DNA of 64,000 bases from Marinobacter lipolyticus SM19 (lineage in GTDB: Bacteria > Pseudomonadota > Gammaproteobacteria > Pseudomonadales > Oleiphilaceae): positions 524,398 to 588,397 of the forward strand of contig NZ_KE007306.1 in the NCBI RefSeq assembly GCF_000397065.2, given 5' to 3'. Position numbers and translations under genes: made by a program. The notes under the pieces were generated by a model, which saw only the letters and a list, made by a program, of their open reading frames with translations, made no database searches and was not told the DNA's origin. Every line of letters begins with the position of its first letter. The stretch's first letter is position 1. Shown one piece after another: positions 55,463 through 64,000 of the stretch.

Positions 55463-55999
55463 ATGCAGGAACCGAACATCAACGATCAGGATAACCGGAT
55501 GACCCAACTGATCGAGCAGCACCAGCACCTGCCAGGCGCGCTTCTGCCACTGTTGCACGCGGTGCAACTGACCTTCGGCTACATCCCCCACACCACTGTG
55601 CCAGCCATTGCCGAAGCCCTGGCGTTAAGCCGGGCTGAAGTTCATGGAGTCATCAGTTTCTACCACGGTTTCCGCTCCCAACCCTGCGGTCGTCACCTGC
55701 TGCAAATCTGCTGTGCGGAAGCCTGCCAGGCCCGGGGCAGCCGGCAACTTGTCGAGCATACCCGGCAAAAGCTGGGGGTGGATTTTCATCAGACCACGGC
55801 TGATGGCGAGATCACACTGGAGCCGGTGTATTGTCTCGGTAATTGTGCCACTGGCCCAAGCGTCCGCATTGGCGACCGGATTCTGGGCCGGGTAGACCCG
55901 GCAGCCATGGACCGCTTGCTAGACGACCTGACCCGAGTACCCCTGCGGTTCCAGTCCCCGCCTCCCGAAACCAGTGACACTAAGCGGGGCCCCCAATGA
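55463..55999 (+). CDS. fdsG: NAD-dependent formate dehydrogenase gamma subunit
   Basis: A 178-aa NuoE-like subunit with a [2Fe-2S] cluster. Cys ligands appear in ICCAEAC (about 83-89) and YCLGNCATG (about 125-133). It relays electrons to FdsB in the cytoplasmic NAD-linked formate dehydrogenase. The ATG at 55463 has GGGAGGCG upstream. The last codon overlaps the fdsB start (ATGA), so the operon is coupled. Confidence 0.92.
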   Translation: MQEPNINDQDNRMTQLIEQHQHLPGALLPLLHAVQLTFGYIPHTTVPAIAEALALSRAEVHGVISFYHGFRSQPCGRHLLQICCAEACQARGSRQLVEHTRQKLGVDFHQTTADGEITLEPVYCLGNCATGPSVRIGDRILGRVDPAAMDRLLDDLTRVPLRFQSPPPETSDTKRGPQ

Positions 56000-57573
56000 T
56001 CAACGTTTATGTGCCCCGGGACACCACCGCCCTGTCACTGGGCGCCGACGCTGTAGCGGATTGTCTCGCACGGGAAATCCAACAACGCGGTCTGTCCGCC
56101 CGACTGGTGCGCAACGGCTCCCGGGGCCTGTTCTGGCTGGAACCGCTGATCGAGGTGGACACATCCCGGGGCCGTGTGGCCTATGGCCCGGTGACACAGG
56201 ACGACATCCCCGCCCTGCTGGACCAGGGAATGCTTGAGGGCAGCGAAAGCCATCACCTGTATCAGGGCTACACAGAAGCCATTCCCTATCTCCAGAATCA
56301 ACAACGCCTGACCTTCTCCCGCGTGGGCATCACCGACCCGCTATCAATCACCGACTATCGCAACCATGGCGGGTTCCGGGGCCTGGAACAGGCGTTGGGA
56401 CTTAAGGCCGCACAGATCGTGGATGAAGTAGAACGCTCGGGATTGCGTGGCCGGGGAGGCGCGGCCTTCCCTGCCGGGCGAAAGTGGCGCACGGTTCTGG
56501 AAACCGACCCGGAACGGCCGGGACAACCCTGGAGCGGCCGCAAGTTCATTGTCTGCAATGCAGATGAAGGCGATTCCGGCACCTTCGCCGACCGACTACT
56601 GATGGAAGGCGATCCCTACGTGCTGATTGAAGGCATGGTGATTGCCGGACTGGCCGTGGGTGCTGAGACCGGTTTTATCTACCTGCGCTCGGAATACCCG
56701 AATGCCCACCGGATACTCACCGAAGCCATCACCCGGGCAGAAGCCGAAGGCTATCTTGGCAGCAACCTGCTGAGCAGTGGCCGGATCTTTCACCTGTACA
56801 TCCGCCTGGGCGCCGAGGCCTATATCTGTGGCGAGGAGACCGCCATGCTCGACAGCCTGGAAGGCAAGCGGGGCATGGTGCGTGCCAAACCACCACTGCC
56901 GGCTCACCACGGCGCCTTCGGGCAACCCACGGTGGTCAACAACGTACTAACCCTCGCCGCCGTGCCCTACATACTGGCCGAAGGTGGACAGTCCTATGCT
57001 GACTTCGGCATGGGACGTTCCCGGGGTACACAACCGTTCCAACTGGCGGGCAACCTGGCCCGGGGCGGACTGGTGGAACTGGCGTTTGGCGTCACCCTGC
57101 GCAGCCTGCTGTACGATTTTGGCGGTGGCACCGAGTCGGGTCGCCCGTTACGGGCCGTGCAGGTCGGCGGACCACTCGGCGCCTACCTGCCGGAGAGTCA
57201 CTGGGATACGCCAATGGATTACGAGGCAATGGCCGATGCCGGCGGCATGGTCGGCCACGGCGGTATCGTTGCCTTTGATGACAGCGTGGACATGGCACAG
57301 CAGGCCCGCTTCGCCATGGAGTTCTGCCGCGTGGAATCCTGCGGCAAATGCACCCCTTGCCGCATCGGCGCAGTGCGCGGTGTGGAAGTAATTGACCGTA
57401 TCATCGCCGATCAGGACCGCACTGATAACCTCGCCCTGCTGCAGGATCTCTGTCATACCATGGAAATGGGCTCGCTATGCGCCATGGGCGGCATGACCCC
57501 CAATCCGGTACGTAGCGCGCTGCAATTTTTCCCGGACGATTTCACCCGGCCAGCGGGCAATGAGGGAGGCTGA
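55996..57573 (+). CDS. fdsB: NAD-dependent formate dehydrogenase beta subunit
   Basis: A 525-aa NuoF-like protein that binds FMN, NAD and a [4Fe-4S] cluster. Visible: an N-terminal thioredoxin-like section (about 1-110), the glycine-rich RGRGGAAFPAGRKW (about 148-161), CNADEGDSGTFADRLLMEGDP (about 180-200) and the cluster motif ESCGKCTPCRIGA (about 445-457). It reduces NAD+ with electrons from formate. It starts four bases inside fdsG and is followed two bases later by fdsA. Confidence 0.94.
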   Translation: MINVYVPRDTTALSLGADAVADCLAREIQQRGLSARLVRNGSRGLFWLEPLIEVDTSRGRVAYGPVTQDDIPALLDQGMLEGSESHHLYQGYTEAIPYLQNQQRLTFSRVGITDPLSITDYRNHGGFRGLEQALGLKAAQIVDEVERSGLRGRGGAAFPAGRKWRTVLETDPERPGQPWSGRKFIVCNADEGDSGTFADRLLMEGDPYVLIEGMVIAGLAVGAETGFIYLRSEYPNAHRILTEAITRAEAEGYLGSNLLSSGRIFHLYIRLGAEAYICGEETAMLDSLEGKRGMVRAKPPLPAHHGAFGQPTVVNNVLTLAAVPYILAEGGQSYADFGMGRSRGTQPFQLAGNLARGGLVELAFGVTLRSLLYDFGGGTESGRPLRAVQVGGPLGAYLPESHWDTPMDYEAMADAGGMVGHGGIVAFDDSVDMAQQARFAMEFCRVESCGKCTPCRIGAVRGVEVIDRIIADQDRTDNLALLQDLCHTMEMGSLCAMGGMTPNPVRSALQFFPDDFTRPAGNEGG

Positions 57574-57575
57574 CC

Positions 57576-60440
57576 ATGCTGCAATACTACGATCCCGCAC
57601 AAGCAGCCGATATTGATCTCGGCACTCCGCCAGCCACTTCCGACACCGCGGTACAGCTGACCATCGATGGTGTCTCGGTGACCGTGCCCGCCGGCACTTC
57701 CGTGATGCGGGCAGCGGCGCTGGCCGGGCACCGTATTCCCAAACTCTGCGCCAGCGATAACCTGGAAGCCTTCGGTTCCTGCCGCCTGTGCATGGTGGCC
57801 ATCGAGGGCCGGCGAGGCTATCCCGCTGCCTGCACCACGCCGGTGGAAAATGGCATGGAAGTCCAGACCCAGACTCCGGAACTGGCCCACCTGCGCCGTA
57901 ACGTGATGGAACTGTATATATCGGATCATCCCCTGGACTGCCTGACCTGCTCCGCCAACGGCAACTGTGAATTGCAGGACATGGCCGGCGCGGTGGGCCT
58001 GCGGGAGGTTCGATACGGCTACGACGGCGATAACCACCTGGACGCACCAACGGATACATCCAATCCCTATTTCAGCTTTGATCCGGGCAAATGCATTGTC
58101 TGTTCCCGTTGCGTCAGGGCCTGCGAGGAGGTCCAGGGTACCTTTGCATTGACCATCCAGGGACGTGGATTCGATTCCACCGTGGCCGCCAGCCAGGACG
58201 ATCCCTTTGTCGATTCCGAATGCGTTTCCTGCGGCGCCTGCGTTCAGGCCTGCCCCACGGCGACGCTGATGGAAAACAGCGTCATCGAGATCGGCCAGCC
58301 CGACCGTAGCGTGGTCACCACCTGCGCCTACTGCGGTGTAGGCTGCTCGTTCCGGGCCGAGATGAAAGGTAACGAGCTGGTGCGCATGGTGCCCCACAAG
58401 GACGGCCACGCCAACCACGGCCACTCCTGCGTCAAGGGGCGCTTTGCCTTTGGCTACGCCACCCACCCGGACCGCATCACCACTCCGATGATTCGTGACA
58501 GCATTCACGAGCCCTGGCGCGCCGTGGACTGGGACGAGGCCATCAACTTCGCTGCCAGTCGGCTGCGGGATATCCAGGCCCGCCACGGCCGTGACAGCAT
58601 TGGCGGCATCACCTCCTCCCGCTGCACCAACGAGGAAACCTACCTGGTGCAGAAACTGGTGCGCACGGCCTTCGGCAATAACAACACCGACACCTGCGCC
58701 CGTGTCTGCCACTCCCCCACCGGTTATGGTCTGAAGATGACCCTGGGCGAGTCTGCCGGCACCCAGACCTTCGACTCGGTGATGCACGCCGACGTGATCC
58801 TTGTGATTGGCGCCAACCCCACCGATGCCCACCCGGTGTTTGCCTCCCAGTTACGTCGCCGCCTGCGCCAGGGCGCCCGTTTAATCGTTGCCGATCCTCG
58901 GTCCATCGATCTGCTGCGAACGGTTCATGCCGACGAAGGGCTTCACCTGCCTCTACGGCCCGGCACCAATGTGGCACTGGTCAACGCACTTGCCCATTTA
59001 GTGGTCGCCGAGGGACTGGAAGATCAGGACTTCATCAAACGACGCTGCGAGCCAGATACCTACGCTGCATGGCGGGCCTTCATCACCGATCCGCGACATG
59101 CCCCGGAAGCAACCGAAGCGGTCACCGGCGTTCCCGCCGAGCAGGTACGGGAAGCGGCGCGACTCTTTGGCAACGCCAGCAATGCTGCCATCTACTACGG
59201 CCTGGGGGTCTCGGAACACAGCCAGGGGTCCACCATGGTCATGGGCATTGCCAATCTGGCCATGGCCACCGGCAACCTCGGCCGGGAAGGTGTCGGCGTG
59301 AATCCCCTGCGAGGCCAGAATAACGTCCAGGGCTCCTGTGATATGGGTTCCTTCCCCCACGAACTGCCGGGCTATCAACATGTCGCGGTGGACGAACTGC
59401 GCGAGCCCTTCGAACAGGCTTGGGGTGTGACCATCGATCGCGAGGCCGGGCTGCGCATTCCCAACATGCTCGATGCCGCAGTCGATGGCAGCTTCAAGGG
59501 GCTGTATGTCCAGGGCGAGGACATCGCCCAGTCCGACCCCAACACCCGTCACGTGGAGCAGGCGCTGGAGTCACTGGAATGTCTTATCGTCCAGGACCTG
59601 TTCCTGAATGAGACCGCCAAGTTCGCCCATGTGTTACTGCCGGGTTCGTCCTTCCTGGAGAAAGACGGCACCTTCACCAACGCCGAGCGACGAATCAACC
59701 GGGTACGCCGGGTGATACCGCCGCTGGCCGGCAAAGCCGACTGGGAAGTCACTCAGGATCTTTCCAATGCCCTGGGCTACCCCATGAATTACAGCCACCC
59801 CAGTGAAATCATGGACGAAATCGCCCGGCTCACGCCGACGTTCCGGGGCGTCAGTTTCGAGAAGATCGACCGTCTCGGCAGCATCCAGTGGCCCTGTAAT
59901 GACGAATTCCCGGAAGGCACCCCGATCATGCACGTGGCGGAGTTCCCGATTGGCCTGGGTCGGTTCATGCAGACCGAGTACGTCCCCACGGACGAGAAAT
60001 CCAACAGCCGCTACCCGTTGCTGCTGACCACCGGACGCATTCTCAGTCAATACAATGTGGGCGCCCAAACCCGGCGCACCAGAAACAGCTTCTGGCACCA
60101 TGAGGACGTACTGGACATACACCCTCAGGATGCCGAGGACCGGGGCATCGCCGATGGCGACTGGACCGGCATCACCAGCCGCGCGGGCAACACCGTACTG
60201 CGCGCGCGCATCAGCACCAGGGTTCAGCCCGGTGTGGTCTACACCACCTTCCACCACCCGGTCAGTGGCGCCAACGTGATCACCACGGACAATTCTGACT
60301 GGGCCACCAACTGCCCGGAATACAAGGTGACCGCTGTTCAGGTCGAAAAAGTACACCAACCGTCGAACTGGCAGAAACGCCATCAGGCAGACAACCGTGA
60401 ACAGCTGGGTTATCTGGCTGCACCAGCCAGGCAGCCATGA
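57576..60440 (+). CDS. fdsA: NAD-dependent formate dehydrogenase alpha (catalytic) subunit
   Basis: A 954-aa molybdenum (or tungsten) enzyme subunit that oxidises formate to CO2. It has an N-terminal [2Fe-2S] domain (KLCASDNLEAFGSCRLC), a Cys/His cluster (HPLDCLTCSANGNCEL), two ferredoxin [4Fe-4S] motifs (CIVCSRCVRACE and CVSCGACVQACP), a proximal cluster (CAYCGVGC) and the molybdopterin domain. The Mo ligand is Cys378, in CARVCHSPTGYG, so it is the Cys not selenocysteine form. The C-terminal domain holds TTGRILSQYNVGAQTRR. Its stop overlaps the possible first ATG of fdhD. Confidence 0.95.
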   Translation: MLQYYDPAQAADIDLGTPPATSDTAVQLTIDGVSVTVPAGTSVMRAAALAGHRIPKLCASDNLEAFGSCRLCMVAIEGRRGYPAACTTPVENGMEVQTQTPELAHLRRNVMELYISDHPLDCLTCSANGNCELQDMAGAVGLREVRYGYDGDNHLDAPTDTSNPYFSFDPGKCIVCSRCVRACEEVQGTFALTIQGRGFDSTVAASQDDPFVDSECVSCGACVQACPTATLMENSVIEIGQPDRSVVTTCAYCGVGCSFRAEMKGNELVRMVPHKDGHANHGHSCVKGRFAFGYATHPDRITTPMIRDSIHEPWRAVDWDEAINFAASRLRDIQARHGRDSIGGITSSRCTNEETYLVQKLVRTAFGNNNTDTCARVCHSPTGYGLKMTLGESAGTQTFDSVMHADVILVIGANPTDAHPVFASQLRRRLRQGARLIVADPRSIDLLRTVHADEGLHLPLRPGTNVALVNALAHLVVAEGLEDQDFIKRRCEPDTYAAWRAFITDPRHAPEATEAVTGVPAEQVREAARLFGNASNAAIYYGLGVSEHSQGSTMVMGIANLAMATGNLGREGVGVNPLRGQNNVQGSCDMGSFPHELPGYQHVAVDELREPFEQAWGVTIDREAGLRIPNMLDAAVDGSFKGLYVQGEDIAQSDPNTRHVEQALESLECLIVQDLFLNETAKFAHVLLPGSSFLEKDGTFTNAERRINRVRRVIPPLAGKADWEVTQDLSNALGYPMNYSHPSEIMDEIARLTPTFRGVSFEKIDRLGSIQWPCNDEFPEGTPIMHVAEFPIGLGRFMQTEYVPTDEKSNSRYPLLLTTGRILSQYNVGAQTRRTRNSFWHHEDVLDIHPQDAEDRGIADGDWTGITSRAGNTVLRARISTRVQPGVVYTTFHHPVSGANVITTDNSDWATNCPEYKVTAVQVEKVHQPSNWQKRHQADNREQLGYLAAPARQP

Positions 60441-60466
60441 CCATCACATCATCGAAAGAGGAAACG

Positions 60467-61306
60467 ATGACCGTACCAAAGCAGAACAACATGGCCGAGA
60501 ACGGCTATCAGCCAATACGGATCCGTATACGTGAGCGTCACGGTGACCATTGGATCCAGCGCATCGCCAGCGACTCGGTCTCCGAGGAGTGTCCGGTTGC
60601 CCTGGTGTATAACGGTATATCCCACGCCGTTATGATGGCCACTCCGACCGACCTGGAAGACTTTGCGCTGGGCTTCAGCCTGTCCGAGCGTATTATCACT
60701 GAGCCCGACCAGATATTTGAAACCGGGATTTTCGATCACGGCGAACAGGGCATCGAACTGCAGATGCATATCCACGGCGCCTGCGCCAACGATCTCAAAA
60801 TGGCCCACCGCAACCTGGTCGGCCCCACCGGCTGCGGCCTTTGCGGCAAAGCTACCCTGGAGCAGGTTCGCCAGCCGCTGCCAGTACGCCAGCCCCGGCC
60901 GCTACCGGGGCCAGAGCCAATCCAGACAGCACTCACCGGCCTCGACCAGCACCAGCGCCTACAACAGCTGACCGGCACCATGCACGCCGCCTGTTGGTGT
61001 GATAGCGAGGGACGAATCCAGTTGTTGCGGGAGGACGTCGGACGGCACAACGCCCTGGACAAGCTGATCGGCGCCCTGAAGCGCTCGGGACTCAACCGGT
61101 GCGATGGCTTTGCACTGGTATCCAGCCGAGGCAGCTATGAGATGGTGGCCAAGGCGGCGGAGGCGGATCTCGGCACCCTGGTGACCGTATCCGGGGTTAC
61201 TGCCATGGCGATCCGCGACGCCCGACAGGCCGGACTCAACCTCATCGGTTTTGCCCGCCGTGGCCGGCAGGTGGTCTACACCTCGGGAGACAGCTCAAAT
61301 GCCTAA
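60467..61306 (+). CDS. fdhD: Formate dehydrogenase accessory sulfurtransferase (FdhD/FdsC)
   Basis: A 279-aa protein that delivers sulfur to the molybdenum cofactor of formate dehydrogenase. The key motif CGLCGKATLEQV (about 121-132) holds the two Cys of the CxxC. Other family segments are SEECPVALVYNGISH, PTDLEDFALGFSLSERII and SRGSYEMVAKAAE. I use the ATG at 60467 with AGAGGAAACG upstream; the ATG at 60437 overlaps the fdsA stop as ATGA and is an alternative. Its place between fdsA and fdsD is that of fdsC in Cupriavidus-type operons. Confidence 0.92.
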   Translation: MTVPKQNNMAENGYQPIRIRIRERHGDHWIQRIASDSVSEECPVALVYNGISHAVMMATPTDLEDFALGFSLSERIITEPDQIFETGIFDHGEQGIELQMHIHGACANDLKMAHRNLVGPTGCGLCGKATLEQVRQPLPVRQPRPLPGPEPIQTALTGLDQHQRLQQLTGTMHAACWCDSEGRIQLLREDVGRHNALDKLIGALKRSGLNRCDGFALVSSRGSYEMVAKAAEADLGTLVTVSGVTAMAIRDARQAGLNLIGFARRGRQVVYTSGDSSNA

Positions 61307-61538
61307 GGAATCCACCGCTCACCTGGTAAAAATGATCAACCAGATTGCCGCCAATTGCCCCTATCAGGACGATCCGGCAGCGATCACCCAGGCAACCACC
61401 AACCATATCCACAAGTTCTGGGCCCATTCCATGAAGGAGGATATCGTCACGTACCTGGAGGCCGGAGGTGAAGGGCTCAGCCCTGCGGCCGTGGAGGCCA
61501 TCAGGGCTCTTGAATCCAGGCTCAGGCCAGCCCGGTAA
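61299..61538 (+). CDS. fdsD: Formate dehydrogenase delta subunit
   Basis: A 79-aa protein ([48 protein letters not shown] is the recognisable FdsD pattern). It is needed for activity and cofactor assembly of the Fds complex. The ATG at 61299 lies 8 bp inside fdhD, has GGGAGA upstream, and ends the operon; its stop overlaps the convergent fhs gene by 17 bp. Confidence 0.9.
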   Translation: MPKESTAHLVKMINQIAANCPYQDDPAAITQATTNHIHKFWAHSMKEDIVTYLEAGGEGLSPAAVEAIRALESRLRPAR

Positions 61539-63255
61539 CCTGGTCGTTCTCATCCAGCGAAATATCCAGGGCCGCCGGTCGTCGTGGCAGGCCTGGCATG
61601 GTCATGATGTCGCCACAGACGGCCACCACAAATCCGGCGCCGGCAGACAGGCGCACTTCCCGCACCGGCAGCACATGGCCGCTGGGGGCACCCCGCAAGG
61701 ACGGATCCGCCGAGAAGCTGTACTGGGTTTTGGCAATGCACACCGGCAGGTGGCCAAAGCCCAGCTGTTCGTACTCTTCGAGCTGGCGCTTCGCCGCCGG
61801 GGTGAAATCGACACTGGCCGCATCGTAGATCCGGGTTGCAATGGTCTCGATCTTCTCTGCCAGGGGAATGTCGTCTTCGTAGAGCAGCTGTACCTCCGGA
61901 GTGCCTTCGTCCATCTGATCCAATACCGCCTGGGCCAGCTCTGTTGCGCCCTCTCCCCCCATCGCCCAATGGGTAGCCGTCACCGCACGGACACCCCATT
62001 CGGCACTAATGGACTGGATCAGGGCGAGCTCTTCGTCACTGTCTGTTGGAAAGCGATTGATACAGACTACCGGCACCAGCCCGAACCGCCGCAGGTTGCG
62101 AATGTGACGTTCCAGATTCACTGCACCGGCTCTCAGCGAGTGCAGATCCGGCGTCGCCAGGTCCTTGCGGGATACACCCCCCTGCATCTTCAGGGCGCGA
62201 ACAGTGCACACCAGTACTGCCGCATCCGGACGCAAGCCGGTCTGGCGGCATTTGATGTCAATGAACTTCTCTGCGCCCAGATCGGCGCCGAAGCCCGCCT
62301 CGGTGACCACCACATCGTTCAGTGCCAGGGCGGCACGGGTAGCCGTCACCGAGTTGCAGCCATGGGCGATATTCGCGAACGGGCCGCCATGGATGAACAC
62401 CGGGTTATGCTCCAGGCTCTGGACCAGATTGGGCAACAACGCCTCTTTCAGTAAGACCGTCAACGCCCCTTCTACACCCAGGTCCCGCGCCGTCACCGGT
62501 GACATATCCGGACGCCGGCCGACAATGATATTGCCCAGACGCTGGCGCAGGTCGGGCAGACCATCCGCCAGGCACAGGATCGCCATAATCTCTGAAGCCA
62601 CGGTGATATCGAACCCGGTCTCCCGAGGGGTACCATGGGCGGTTCCACCCAAACCACTCACCATGTATCGCAGGGACCGGTCGGTCAGGTCCATCACCCG
62701 CCGCCAATAGACATGTCGCGGGTCCAGGCCAACCTCGTTGCCCCAGTGCATGTGATTATCCAGAATCGATGCCAGCAGGTTGTGGGCAGTGGTGATGGCA
62801 TGGAAGTCGCCGTTGAAGTGCAGGTTGATGTCCTCCATGGGAATCACCTGGGCGCGGCCACCGCCCGCGGCCCCACCCTTCATGCCGAAGCAGGGCCCCA
62901 GCGAGGGCTCCCTGAGACACACCGAAGACTGCACACCCAGACAGTTGAAGCCATCGTTCAGCCCCACACTGGTGGTGGTCTTGCCCTCGCCGGCGGGGGT
63001 AGGCGTGATGGCAGTCACCATCACCAGCTTGCCCCGGGCGGCCCGTGCGGAGGTATCCACATGGGCCATGTTCAGCTTGGCCTTGTAGTGGCCAAAAGGA
63101 ATCAGACTGTCCCCTGGCAGACCGAATCGCTGCTGGGCCAGCAGCAGGATGGACTGTGGCTGCACGGAACGGGCAATCACGATATCGGGGGTGCCTGGCG
63201 GCAGTCTCTCCGGAGTCGGGGTGGTTTCGTTGTACTCACTGTATTGAAGACTCAC
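61522..63255 (-). CDS. fhs: Formate-tetrahydrofolate ligase
   Basis: A 577-aa enzyme (10-formyl-THF synthetase) that joins formate to tetrahydrofolate with ATP, or runs in reverse. The nucleotide motif is [16 protein letters not shown] (about 83-98), followed by [19 protein letters not shown] and [19 protein letters not shown] [14 protein letters not shown]. The start is GTG at 63255 with AGGGGA 8 bases upstream. It links the formate produced or consumed by Fds with the folate pool used by the dimethylglycine-type enzyme. The upstream MTHFR-like gene lies 76 bp away on the same strand. Confidence 0.94.
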   Translation of the reverse strand: MSLQYSEYNETTPTPERLPPGTPDIVIARSVQPQSILLLAQQRFGLPGDSLIPFGHYKAKLNMAHVDTSARAARGKLVMVTAITPTPAGEGKTTTSVGLNDGFNCLGVQSSVCLREPSLGPCFGMKGGAAGGGRAQVIPMEDINLHFNGDFHAITTAHNLLASILDNHMHWGNEVGLDPRHVYWRRVMDLTDRSLRYMVSGLGGTAHGTPRETGFDITVASEIMAILCLADGLPDLRQRLGNIIVGRRPDMSPVTARDLGVEGALTVLLKEALLPNLVQSLEHNPVFIHGGPFANIAHGCNSVTATRAALALNDVVVTEAGFGADLGAEKFIDIKCRQTGLRPDAAVLVCTVRALKMQGGVSRKDLATPDLHSLRAGAVNLERHIRNLRRFGLVPVVCINRFPTDSDEELALIQSISAEWGVRAVTATHWAMGGEGATELAQAVLDQMDEGTPEVQLLYEDDIPLAEKIETIATRIYDAASVDFTPAAKRQLEEYEQLGFGHLPVCIAKTQYSFSADPSLRGAPSGHVLPVREVRLSAGAGFVVAVCGDIMTMPGLPRRPAALDISLDENDQVTGLA

Positions 63256-63271
63256 GTTTCTATTCCCCTTA

Positions 63272-63313
63272 TTGGCTGAAGCTCCTCCCCTATTTGGCTG
63301 AAGCTCTTCCCCT
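63272..63313 (-). repeat. 22-bp tandem duplication upstream of fhs
   Basis: TTGGCTGAAGCTC(C/T)TCCCCT occurs at 63272-63291 and again at 63294-63313, period 22, one mismatch, between the MTHFR-like stop and the fhs start. On the coding strand each copy carries AGGGGA-type ribosome-like sequence; a third AGGGGA lies at the start codon. Confidence 0.85.
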
Positions 63314-63331
63314 TAATCCGCGATCCGCACA

Positions 63332-64000
63332 TCACACACTGTCGGACACGGGGTCTGACAGGCTGCCTCGGGCCTCTTCGGGCTCATCAGGTTCGCCACA
63401 CTGGCGAATCCAGCGGGCAGACCGTTGCAGGCCACCAAACGGAAACAGGTGTATGCCCGCAAGCAGAGTGTCCGGGAAGTCCTGTCGGTGACGCGCCAGG
63501 GCATGTACCAGGCCGTCGGGGGTCCAGGACCGCAACAGCCGGGCACTGCCAGGTTTACGCCACATCGTCCGCGCTGATACGCCCACGCCGCATTGCGCAG
63601 CATAAGTAATCAATGTCTTCAGGTTGGTAGGCCCGGCCACACCCATATAGACCGGCACCTCCGGCAGGATATCTCCTACGGCCTGCAGCCATCCGGTATA
63701 GCGCTCTGCCTCGAAGGCGAACTGGGTGACCACCCACAACCGGGAGCCGGTGACTCTGGCGTAATCGCGCTTGAGAGACAGGGCTCTACGCAGGCTCTCC
63801 TGGTCGGCCACAGGGTGGCCATCCGGGTGGCCTGCAACGCCAAGGTGCAGAAATTGCTGTTGCTCTAACAGACCAGATTCCAGCAATGCCAGGGTGTCCG
63901 GGAAGGGGCCGGCGACCGAGTCGCTGTCACCGGCAATCAACATCAAGCGGTCAACACCGATTGCTCTCAGCTGCCCCAGCCAGTCCCGCAGCTGGTCGTG
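63332..64000 (-). CDS. Methylenetetrahydrofolate reductase-like protein, partial
   Basis: The 3' part of a gene cut by the right edge; the frame continues 18 codons past the first internal start (HDQLRDWLGQLRAIGVDR). Visible residues resemble the C-terminal half of MetF-type barrels: RLMLIAGDSDSVAGPFPDTLALLESG, GVAGHPDGHP, RLWVVTQFAFEAERYTGWLQ, GVSARTMWRKPG, and GIHLFPFGGLQR. This fits a 5,10-methylene-THF reductase-like enzyme handling the one-carbon unit of the neighbouring genes. The N-terminus and start are outside the window. Confidence 0.75.
   Translation of the reverse strand, partial: HDQLRDWLGQLRAIGVDRLMLIAGDSDSVAGPFPDTLALLESGLLEQQQFLHLGVAGHPDGHPVADQESLRRALSLKRDYARVTGSRLWVVTQFAFEAERYTGWLQAVGDILPEVPVYMGVAGPTNLKTLITYAAQCGVGVSARTMWRKPGSARLLRSWTPDGLVHALARHRQDFPDTLLAGIHLFPFGGLQRSARWIRQCGEPDEPEEARGSLSDPVSDSV

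Noticed and set aside
57453-58832. Long open frame (459 codons) opposite fdsB/fdsA
   Set aside because: It is Gly/His/Val-rich and a mirror of GC-rich codon bias in fdsA; no start signal or recognisable motif.
1-64000. CRISPR arrays, insertion sequences, prophage or integron genes
   Set aside because: No regularly spaced repeats, transposase, integrase or phage structural gene is recognisable; base composition and coding density look uniform.

Overview
The window reads as an ordinary, gene-dense chromosomal segment of a marine, heterotrophic gammaproteobacterium. The gene set (YbiT-type ABC-F protein, TIGR02647 family, class I PutA without a DNA-binding domain, GbdR-type regulator, FdsGBACD formate dehydrogenase, fatty-acid ligase, PHB depolymerase) and the GC-rich codon use fit a Marinobacter-like organism. 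That assignment is inference from content; no rRNA or tRNA gene is present to confirm it. I see no phage, insertion sequence or CRISPR array.

Layout. 1-9.7 kb: housekeeping and envelope genes (ferritin-like hydrolase, sirtuin, ybiT, ppiC, VanZ-like protein, creatinase-fold enzyme, lytic transglycosylase, LysR regulator), a 112-bp palindromic intergenic repeat, and a small 65-codon gene with its own terminator. 9.7-16.3 kb: acyl-CoA ligase, GST, LexA-controlled yebG, then an Lrp regulator divergent from an astA-DUF1338 pair, and pcm. 16.4-31.5 kb: a possible AbiTii-domain protein, L,D-transpeptidase, CheV, MtgA, small conserved proteins, a solute-binding protein, SelW-like and GMC oxidoreductases, lipid kinase, EamA transporter, RsuA, SDR, lytic transglycosylase and thioesterase. 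31.7-34.5 kb: GFA-domain protein, a secreted PHB-depolymerase-like esterase with C-terminal repeats, and a DCC-family protein.

34.5-43.2 kb: EfpL, then PutA and a large NAD-dependent glutamate dehydrogenase on the same strand, with a divergent Lrp regulator whose promoter region holds a perfect AT-rich palindrome. Together these convert proline to glutamate and then to 2-oxoglutarate. 43.2-50 kb: DUF1326 protein, LysE exporter overlapping an AraC regulator, a divergent malate dehydrogenase, a lipoprotein, and a CLC chloride protein with altered gate residues that overlaps a gene for an orphan polyamine-type binding protein.

50-64 kb: a coherent one-carbon region. It holds a dimethylglycine/sarcosine dehydrogenase-type enzyme, L-serine dehydratase, a GbdR-like regulator, the complete NAD-linked formate dehydrogenase operon fdsG-fdsB-fdsA-fdhD(fdsC)-fdsD, formate-tetrahydrofolate ligase, and a methylenetetrahydrofolate-reductase-like gene cut by the right edge. 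The likely job is to demethylate betaine-derived methylamines, move the methyl groups through tetrahydrofolate to formate and CO2, and drain glycine through serine to pyruvate.

Many convergent neighbours overlap at their 3' ends by 4-39 bp, so intergenic space is minimal. The most interesting leads are the CLC/binding-protein pair, the AstA-DUF1338-Lrp module, the AbiTii-like protein, the 65-codon gene with its structured transcript, and the palindromic repeat.
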